From assembly GCA_964581885.1 (NCBI GenBank), contig CAZOPS010000009.1, positions 1 through 22,686 of the forward strand: a stretch of DNA of 22,686 nucleotides, in the 5' to 3' direction. Under the pieces are notes generated by a model that did not search any database, was not told the DNA's origin, and saw only the letters and a program-made list of their open reading frames with translations. The stretch's first letter is position 1. Each line of letters starts with the position of its first letter. Shown here one piece after another: positions 7,733 to 13,057 of this stretch. This DNA comes from JAYEID01 sp964581885 (GTDB taxonomy: Bacteria > Patescibacteriota > WWE3 > JAUXAW01 > JAYEID01). The position numbers and the translations under genes are program-made.

Positions 7733-7826
7733 TTTTTGTTGCTGGGTCGTCTAATGGTAGGACAGCGGTCTCTGAAACCGTCAATGATGGTTCGACTCCA
7801 TCCCCAGCAACCACAAAAATCAAATT
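7726..7826 (+). repeat. 14-bp inverted repeat extending the acceptor stem of tRNA-Gln
   Basis: AATTTGATTTTTGT (7726-7739) and ACAAAAATCAAATT (7813-7826) are exact reverse complements immediately outside the tRNA. With the acceptor stem they could form a continuous stem of 14 plus 7 pairs with a short bulge at the 3' ACC. This might aid processing or termination. It also covers the GIY-YIG stop codon. Confidence 0.7.
7740..7813 (+). tRNA. tRNA-Gln(CTG)
   Basis: A complete cloverleaf can be drawn: acceptor TGCTGGG with CCCAGCA (U1-A72, as is common in tRNA-Gln), D-arm GTC/GAC, anticodon stem GCGGT/ACCGT with loop CTCTGAA (anticodon CUG), T-arm GATGG-TTCGACT-CCATC, then A73 and encoded CCA. Confidence 0.9.
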
Positions 7827-7827
7827 A

Positions 7828-8062
7828 TAATGGTAGTCGCCTCATCGGNNNNNNNNNNNNNNNNNNNNNNNNNNNNNNNNNNNNNNNNNNNNNNNNNNNN
7901 NNNNNNNNNNNNNNNNNNNNNNNNNNNNNNNNNNNNNNNNNNNNNNNNTCATCGGCGACCTGCCGAAGAGGCAGGGACAGCGGTCTCTGAAACCGTCAAT
8001 GATTGTTCTGCTCCTCTCCGGCGCATCCGCCGAGGAGGCGGAGACTCCATCCCCAGCAACCA
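7828..8062 (+). pseudogene. Second tRNA-Gln copy interrupted by palindromes in D-loop and T-loop
   Basis: Segments match the intact tRNA-Gln at 7740: TAATGGTAG (7828-7836), then GACAGCGGTCTC onward across the anticodon arm to GTTC (about 7975-8008), then GACTCCATCCCCAGCAACCA (8043-8062). Between the first and second lie palindromic DNA and the N-gap; between the second and third lies a 34-base insert (8009-8042) containing the hairpin TCCGCCGAGGAGGCGGA. The first 12 tRNA positions are absent. A T-stem base also differs (GATTG for GATGG). It cannot fold as a normal tRNA. It could be a decayed duplicate or a variant allele joined by scaffolding. Confidence 0.72.
7849..7948. other. Assembly gap of 100 N
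   Basis: Exactly 100 N. The seven bases before it (TCATCGG, 7842-7848) are identical to the seven after it (7949-7955). Overlapping them would produce the perfect hairpin TCGCCTCATCGGCGA, so the true gap may be zero or negative in length. Confidence 0.95.
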
Positions 8063-8112
8063 TGAACCACGTTGGGATAAACTACATAGAGTTTATCCTT
8101 TTAGGTTCATGG
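8060..8112 (+). repeat. Nested palindromic element E1, starting at the tRNA-Gln copy's CCA
   Basis: Outer arms CCATGAACC/GGTTCATGG enclose inner arms GGATAAACT/AGTTTATCC, separated by internal loops ACGTT and TTTTA. The first three bases are the CCA end of the tRNA-Gln copy. It is followed by CAAGCCACC, as are related elements in the tRNA cluster. Confidence 0.8.
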
Positions 8113-8156
8113 CAAGCCACCTTGGGTGGCGCCGCCATAACCCTTACTTGGTTCAT

Positions 8157-8211
8157 GCCCTAAACCTGAAAGGGTGTATCCTAAGTGGTACACCCCTACG
8201 TGGTTTAGGGC
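8157..8211 (+). repeat. Nested palindromic element E8
   Basis: Same design as E1 with other arm sequences: outer GCCCTAAACC/GGTTTAGGGC, inner GGGTGTA/TACACCC, internal loops TGAAA and CTACGT. The stretch 8113-8387 holds only further palindromes (for example GCACGC-TAA-GCGTGC at 8229-8243) and the promoter region of the next gene. I see no gene there. Confidence 0.75.
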
Positions 8212-8307
8212 ATTTAACAACACGTGAAGCACGCTAAGCGTGCCAACCACCCCACTTCGCAAAAGCCTTCAAACAAAACCTATGGTACAATTAATTAGGA
8301 TTTTATG

Positions 8308-8313
8308 TATAAT
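8308..8313 (+). promoter_or_regulatory. Candidate -10 of the response regulator gene
   Basis: TATAAT about 75 bases before the start codon. A second possible -10, TACAAT (8367-8372), lies much closer, 15 bases from the ATG. Neither has a convincing -35 and the gene has no clear SD. Confidence 0.3.
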
Positions 8314-8387
8314 TTGAACTTTAAGCTTCTTAAGCTGCTAGACTGGCTCTTTACTCCAAATTAAAGTACAATATTCTTAAATAAAAA

Positions 8388-9056
8388 ATGACCAAAATTT
8401 TTCTCATTGAAAAAGATAAAGATTTACAGGAATACTTAAAAGAAGTTCTTTCCGAAGATGGCTACCAGGTTTTGGTAGCAGAAAAGGGAAGTGAGGCTAT
8501 AAACCAAATTGAAAAACAACAACCAGACCTAGTATTACTCGATCTTGAAATTGATGATATTAAAGGCGAAGAGGTGTGCCTAAATGTCAAACGGAAAAAA
8601 CCGGAGCTACCTCTAATTCTTATTCTTAAGGAACAAGAGGCTGACGAAATAATTGAAAAGTTCAAATGCGGTGCCAATGACTTTGTAATTAAACCCATTA
8701 ACACCAAAAGACTGCTGCTCCGAATTAATGCCAGATTAACATCACAAACTTCAGTAGCGAAAAAATTACAAGTGGGAGACCTTATCTTAGATAAAAGAAC
8801 CCACGAGGTAAAAAGAGGTAACAAGGAAATTGAACTTACACCCCGCGAATTTAAATTACTCCAGTTATTAATGAAACACGAAGAACAAGTCCTAAGCCGC
8901 GAGTTTATCCTTAACCGGATTTGGTCCTACCCGCAAGATGTGGAAACACGGGTGGTTGATGTTTACATTGGTTATCTAAGAGATAAAATTGACAAAGAAT
9001 TTGATAAAAAATTAATTCATACTGTCCGCGGGTTTGGATATAAAATTAAAGCCTAA
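8388..9056 (+). CDS. OmpR/PhoB-family response regulator, orphan, degenerate receiver
   Basis: 222 aa with a receiver (about 1-118) and a winged-helix DNA-binding domain (about 125-222; LTPREFKLLQLLMKHEEQVL, TRVVDVYIGYLRDKI, HTVRGFGYKIKA). The phospho-acceptor D52 (LVLLDLE) and the conserved Lys (K102, FVIKP) are present. The acidic pocket reads E8-K9-D10 instead of an acidic pair, and the switch Thr/Ser position after the fourth strand is Leu (LILILKE). Phosphorylation may therefore be altered or absent. No histidine kinase is adjacent. A direct-repeat motif just after the stop may be its own type of site. Confidence 0.88.
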   Translation: MTKIFLIEKDKDLQEYLKEVLSEDGYQVLVAEKGSEAINQIEKQQPDLVLLDLEIDDIKGEEVCLNVKRKKPELPLILILKEQEADEIIEKFKCGANDFVIKPINTKRLLLRINARLTSQTSVAKKLQVGDLILDKRTHEVKRGNKEIELTPREFKLLQLLMKHEEQVLSREFILNRIWSYPQDVETRVVDVYIGYLRDKIDKEFDKKLIHTVRGFGYKIKA

Positions 9057-9067
9057 TTTTTACATTT

Positions 9068-9083
9068 TTCTTACCTATTCTTA
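9068..9083 (+). promoter_or_regulatory. Candidate regulator site, 10-bp-spaced direct repeat
   Basis: TTCTTACCTATTCTTA contains TTCTTA twice at a 10-base step, the geometry used by OmpR/PhoB regulators. It lies upstream of the membrane protein gene at 9141 and next to the response regulator. A very similar sequence lies before HSP20 at 16445-16460. Confidence 0.35.
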
Positions 9084-9140
9084 AAAACATTTTGAAGGCA
9101 CTGTGATAGCTTTAGATTTATCCGAAAGGGGGTGAAATTC

Positions 9141-9539
9141 ATGACCGCATTAGTAGATCCGTTTGTTAGCGCATCTCAACAATTTGTTTCCCAACTAGGC
9201 ATAATTGTGCCAAAAATCGTCATCGCAATAATAATTTGGCTTATTGGTTCATATGCAATTAATATTCTTGCCCGGCTGATCAAGAAAATTAATATAAAAG
9301 GTATATCGTTGGATAAAAGAATTATTGATTTTGCTATCCAAGTAGTAAAACCGTTGGGAAAATTTGTTCTTGTCTTGGTTATTATGGATTACCTACAAAT
9401 TGCAAGCCAAGTGGTAGGCGCAATAGCACAGGGGTTGTCTCTAACTATTGCCTTAGCATTGGGAATTTCCTTTGGGAAAGCACTAGAAGAAGACGCAAAG
9501 AATATTGTTGAGTGGGGCAAAGCAAAATTCCAAGCATAA
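9141..9539 (+). CDS. Small MscS-like conserved-TM-helix membrane protein
   Basis: 132 aa from ATG 9141. A GTG nine bases upstream is in frame but lies inside the SD AAAGGGGGTGA, so the ATG is preferred. Three hydrophobic segments are visible: about 21-42 (IIVPKIVIAIIIWLIGSYAI), 70-87 (PLGKFVLVLVIMDYL) and 95-115 (VGAIAQGLSLTIALALGISF). The last, with the following GISFGKALEEDAKNIVE, matches the conserved TM-helix repeat of small MscS-related proteins. The cytoplasmic beta domain of a true MscS channel is missing. Function is uncertain: a membrane pore or stress protein. The strong SD, shared with HSP20, suggests high expression. Confidence 0.75.
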   Translation: MTALVDPFVSASQQFVSQLGIIVPKIVIAIIIWLIGSYAINILARLIKKINIKGISLDKRIIDFAIQVVKPLGKFVLVLVIMDYLQIASQVVGAIAQGLSLTIALALGISFGKALEEDAKNIVEWGKAKFQA

Positions 9540-9550
9540 ACTAGTAACCA

Positions 9551-10285
9551 ATGATTAAAATTGGCACATCAGGGTGGTTTTATAGCCACTGGGTTGGTTC
9601 TTTCTATCCAGAAAAAATAAAGGAGGGAGATTATCTCCCATATTACTGTCAACACTTTCAAACGGTAGAAGTTAACAATACCTTTTATAATCTTCCAACA
9701 AAAGCAACTATAAGGGAGTGGAAAGAAAAGTCTCCCCGAGGGTTTTTATTTGCGATAAAAGCCAATCGCTATATAACACATATGAAAAATCTCCTTGAAC
9801 CAAAAGCGCCCGTAAACAACATGCTGGAAAATATTAAATTACTGAAAAACAAACTGGGACCGATTCTCTTTCAATTACCTCCGCAATGGCACATGAACAA
9901 GGAAAGACTAGAAACCTTTATCAAATTTCTGCCCAGCAACTACCAAGTTGCCTTTGAGTTCCGCGACGAAAGTTGGTATCAAGACGATATTTATAAAATA
10001 TTAGAAAATGGAAACCACGCTTTCTGCATCCATGACCATCAAGACGCTCCTTCTCCGTTCGAAGTCACAGCTGATTTTGTCTATCTGCGCTTTCATGGGC
10101 CAGATGGCTTTTACAGCCGCAAATACAAAGAAGATACTTTAAAAGAATGGTCAAGCTATATGAAAAATTGGAACGATGAGGGTCTTGATGTATACGCCTA
10201 CTTCAACAACGACGCACACGCATACGCTATAGAAAATGCAAGAAAGTTAAAATCACTACTCAAAGAAAATGCCAGAGCTCCCTAA
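9551..10285 (+). CDS. DUF72 (YecE-like) family protein
   Basis: 244 aa, full family length. N-terminal IKIGTSGWFYSHWVGSFYP matches the family's IGTSGWxYxxWxxxFYP hallmark. VEVNNTFYNLPT, FLFAIKANRYITHMK, ILFQLPPQW, VAFEFRDESWY, YLRFHGPDGFY and VYAYFNNDAHAYA follow in the usual TIM-barrel order. Molecular function of the family is unknown. It starts 11 bases after the membrane protein gene and may share its transcript. The intergenic stretch after it (10286-10450) holds a 12-bp palindrome TAACCGCGGTTA (10375-10386). Confidence 0.9.
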   Translation: MIKIGTSGWFYSHWVGSFYPEKIKEGDYLPYYCQHFQTVEVNNTFYNLPTKATIREWKEKSPRGFLFAIKANRYITHMKNLLEPKAPVNNMLENIKLLKNKLGPILFQLPPQWHMNKERLETFIKFLPSNYQVAFEFRDESWYQDDIYKILENGNHAFCIHDHQDAPSPFEVTADFVYLRFHGPDGFYSRKYKEDTLKEWSSYMKNWNDEGLDVYAYFNNDAHAYAIENARKLKSLLKENARAP

Positions 10286-10450
10286 TGTTAAACATTTCCG
10301 CAATAAGTTTGAAAAAACTTCTCTAGATAAACCTATCCAACGTATAAAAGTAAAAAACAAACAAAACTTTAAACTAACCGCGGTTACATTACCCTTTTCT
10401 TACATTTCTTTTATATATTTCTAACTTCTGAACCCTATACTTGAGTTGCT

Positions 10451-11266
10451 GTGAGAATACCAACAAGAAAATTAAATTCCACAACAGAAATCCCTGTTCT
10501 TGGTCTAGGTACATGGAAACTAAGAAAAGACAGAGGAAAAAGAGCACTAGAAGCAGCACTCCAGCTTGGATACAGGCACCTGGATACCGCCGATGCATAC
10601 AACAACCACCAAGTAATTGCTGAAGCTATTGATAAAAGCGACATTAAAAGAAAAGATTTGTTTATAACTTCAAAAATTTGGCGAACAGACCTTGAAAAAG
10701 ACGCTGTAATTGAAACTGGCAACAGAATTCTAGAAGAACTAGACACGGAACACTTAGATCTACTTCTTATCCACTGGCCAAACAGAACTGTCCCCATTGA
10801 AGAAACTTTAAATGGCATTCAAACTTTAAAAAAGGATGGAAAAGTACGCGCAATTGGAGTTTCTAACTTTACAATTCCACATCTTAAAAAAGCTTTAAAA
10901 ACAGGTATTGAAATTGTTAACAACCAAGTAGAATTCCGCCCTTCTTTTAACCAAGAAGAACTCCAAAATTTTTGCAACCAACACAATATAACAATTACTG
11001 CATACTCTCCCCTTGGGCAAGGTCAAGATCTAAGATTGCAAACCATTCAAGATTTGGCAAAAAAATATCAACAAACCCCAGCCCAAATAATACTAAATTG
11101 GCATATTCAAGAAGGGAGAATAGCAATTCCTAGATCCACAGACCCGGAACATCTTCGAGAAAATTTAGAAAGTTTAGACTTTGAGCTCGAAAAGGAAGAC
11201 ATTGAAAAAATAAACCAAGTCCCGAAGGGAAGAAGACTCATCGCCCCACCTTTCCACGAGTTTTAA
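10451..11266 (+). CDS. Aldo/keto reductase
   Basis: 271 aa, NADPH-dependent carbonyl reductase of the 2,5-diketo-gluconate-reductase/prostaglandin-synthase-like branch. Opening IPVLGLGTWKL; catalytic tetrad D45 and Y50 (LDTADAYNN), K75 (FITSKIW) and H108 (LIHWP); cofactor motifs IGVSNFT, NNQVEFRP, TAYSPLGQG and AIPRSTDPEHLREN. All four catalytic residues are present. GTG 10451 starts at the expected distance from the first strand; no better start or SD is visible. Substrate cannot be told. A TTACCC/TTCTTA-rich stretch about 55 bases upstream resembles the sites before 9141 and 16541. Confidence 0.92.
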   Translation: MRIPTRKLNSTTEIPVLGLGTWKLRKDRGKRALEAALQLGYRHLDTADAYNNHQVIAEAIDKSDIKRKDLFITSKIWRTDLEKDAVIETGNRILEELDTEHLDLLLIHWPNRTVPIEETLNGIQTLKKDGKVRAIGVSNFTIPHLKKALKTGIEIVNNQVEFRPSFNQEELQNFCNQHNITITAYSPLGQGQDLRLQTIQDLAKKYQQTPAQIILNWHIQEGRIAIPRSTDPEHLRENLESLDFELEKEDIEKINQVPKGRRLIAPPFHEF

Positions 11267-11309
11267 ATAGGCAATAATTTATAATAATGTAGCCTCAATA
11301 CACGAAAAC

Positions 11310-11318
11310 TGCTAATAT
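11310..11318 (+). promoter_or_regulatory. Extended -10 of the polX-ligA-udg operon
   Basis: TGCTAATAT, identical to the truB promoter element, ends 11 bases before the polX ATG, leaving a very short untranslated leader. TATAAT at 11280-11285 is an alternative with a longer leader. Confidence 0.42.
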
Positions 11319-11329
11319 ACAGGTGTCTT

Positions 11330-13054
11330 ATGCCGGTTTATAATAGTGAAGTTGCGAATATTTTAGAAGAAGTTGCTGATATTCTGGATATTCAAGGTGC
11401 CAACCAATTTCGGATCCGGGCTTACCAGAATGCAGCACGGAAAGTTCGCAACCTTTCTCGAAGTATTGAAGAAATGGTAGCCGAGGGCCGAGACCTAACC
11501 GAAATTGAAGGAGTAGGGAAGGACATGGCTAGAAAACTGGAAGAAATTGCAAAAACTGGTAAATTAAAGCAACTCGAAGAATTAAAAGAAGATTTTCCCG
11601 AAGCTTTAACCACACTTTTAAACATTGAAGGTCTGGGACCGGAAAGAGTAGGCGACCTGCACCAAGAACTGGGTATTGAAACTACCAAAGACCTAGAAAA
11701 AGCATTAGAAGAAGGAAAAGTGCAAGAGCTCCACGGTTTTGGTGAAAAAATAACCGCTAAGATAAAAAGAGCACTGGAGGAAGGGCCGGAAAAAGAAAAG
11801 AGAACAAAGCTCAAAGTGGCCGAACAGTACGTTGAACCCCTGGTTCAATACCTCAAAGAAGCTTCCAATACTAAGGATGTAATTGTAGCCGGTAGTTACC
11901 GAAGAAAAAAGGAAACAGTGGGAGATATTGATGTTCTAGTCACAGGCAGGAAAGGAAAAGAAATCACACACCGCTTCACGGAATTTGAAGATGTGATCGA
12001 GATTGTCTCCGAGGGAGAAACTAAATCCACCGTAAAACTCCGGACCGGAATGTCAGTTGACCTCCGCGTAGTAGCAAAAGAAAGCTACGGGGCAGCGTTA
12101 CTATATTTTACCGGCTCCAAAGCTCATAACATTAAACTCCGCAATCTTTCTATCAAAGGCAGCATGAAACTCAACGAATACGGCCTTTTTAAGGGAGAAA
12201 ATCGCGTGGCCGGGGAAACAGAAGAAGAAATCTACGATGTTCTTAACCTCCCTTACATTCCTCCCGAAATCCGCGAGGACCGCGGTGAAGTTGAAGCGGC
12301 CCAAGAAGGAAGCCTTCCCGAGCTAATTGAACTCAGCGATCTGCGCGGCGATCTGCAAATGCACACTACGGACAGCGACGGGACAGCCTCAATTGAAACA
12401 ATGGTCAAACGGTGCCAGGAACTGGGCTATGAATACATCGCAATTACTGACCACTCAGCCTACATGGGTATTACGCAAGGCCTGGACGAAGCTGGGGTAG
12501 AGGAGCAACTCCAAAAAATAAACAAACTTAACAAAAAATTGGAGGATATTATAATTCTCTCCAGTATTGAAGTGGACATTATGGAAAACGGTTCCCTGGA
12601 CCTCCCCAACCAAACATTAGAAAAACTGGACATTGTAACCTGCTCAATTCATTCTCATTTTAATTTATCCCCCGAGAAACAAACCAAGAGGATCCTCACT
12701 GCTATGGACAACCCACATTTCAATATTTTTGGACACCCTACAGGAAGGATAATCGGCGGTCGATCTGGCTATGAATACGATATGGAAAAAGTATTTAAAA
12801 AAGCAAAAGAAAAAAAGTGTTTTCTAGAAATAAATGCCCAACCCGACCGTTTGGATCTGAACGATACCTACGCAAAGATGGCAAAAGATATGGACATACC
12901 ACTTACAATCTCCACCGATGCCCACAGCACAGAAGAACTTAATTTCCTAAAATACGGTGTTAACCAAGCACGGCGCGGGTGGTTAGAACCAGAAGATGTT
13001 TTAAACACAAGACCTTTAGCAGAACTCCAAAACTTCCTGCAAAAGGAAAGCTAA
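11330..13054 (+). CDS. polX: DNA polymerase X family with C-terminal PHP domain
   Basis: 574 aa, full length. N-terminal HhH region (about 5-150: FRIRAYQNAARKVR, IEGVGKDMARKLEE, IEGLGPERV). Polymerase-beta palm: AGSYRRKKETVGDIDVLV with catalytic D199 and D201, third Asp D244 in MSVDLRVV, and TGSKAHN (261-267). C-terminal PHP domain (about 338-570) has the metal ligands in LQMHTTDSDG (H345), ITDHS (D374, H375), SSIEVDI (E414), CSIHSHF (H441), FGHPTGR and STDAHS (D530, H532). Bacterial PolX fills short gaps, and its PHP domain has 3'-5' exonuclease and, in Bacillus subtilis, AP-endonuclease activity. First gene of a repair operon; its stop is three bases before ligA. Confidence 0.95.
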   Translation: MPVYNSEVANILEEVADILDIQGANQFRIRAYQNAARKVRNLSRSIEEMVAEGRDLTEIEGVGKDMARKLEEIAKTGKLKQLEELKEDFPEALTTLLNIEGLGPERVGDLHQELGIETTKDLEKALEEGKVQELHGFGEKITAKIKRALEEGPEKEKRTKLKVAEQYVEPLVQYLKEASNTKDVIVAGSYRRKKETVGDIDVLVTGRKGKEITHRFTEFEDVIEIVSEGETKSTVKLRTGMSVDLRVVAKESYGAALLYFTGSKAHNIKLRNLSIKGSMKLNEYGLFKGENRVAGETEEEIYDVLNLPYIPPEIREDRGEVEAAQEGSLPELIELSDLRGDLQMHTTDSDGTASIETMVKRCQELGYEYIAITDHSAYMGITQGLDEAGVEEQLQKINKLNKKLEDIIILSSIEVDIMENGSLDLPNQTLEKLDIVTCSIHSHFNLSPEKQTKRILTAMDNPHFNIFGHPTGRIIGGRSGYEYDMEKVFKKAKEKKCFLEINAQPDRLDLNDTYAKMAKDMDIPLTISTDAHSTEELNFLKYGVNQARRGWLEPEDVLNTRPLAELQNFLQKES

Positions 13055-13057
13055 ACT

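Noticed and set aside
7736..8237. Open frames across the N-gap and the antisense frame over tRNA-Gln
   Set aside because: They include translated N and tRNA or palindrome sequence; no protein-like pattern.
9132..9140. GTG 9132 as start of the membrane protein gene, and GTG 16529 as start of HSP20
   Set aside because: Both GTGs lie inside a near-perfect SD; the ATGs six to nine bases downstream of the SD core are better starts.
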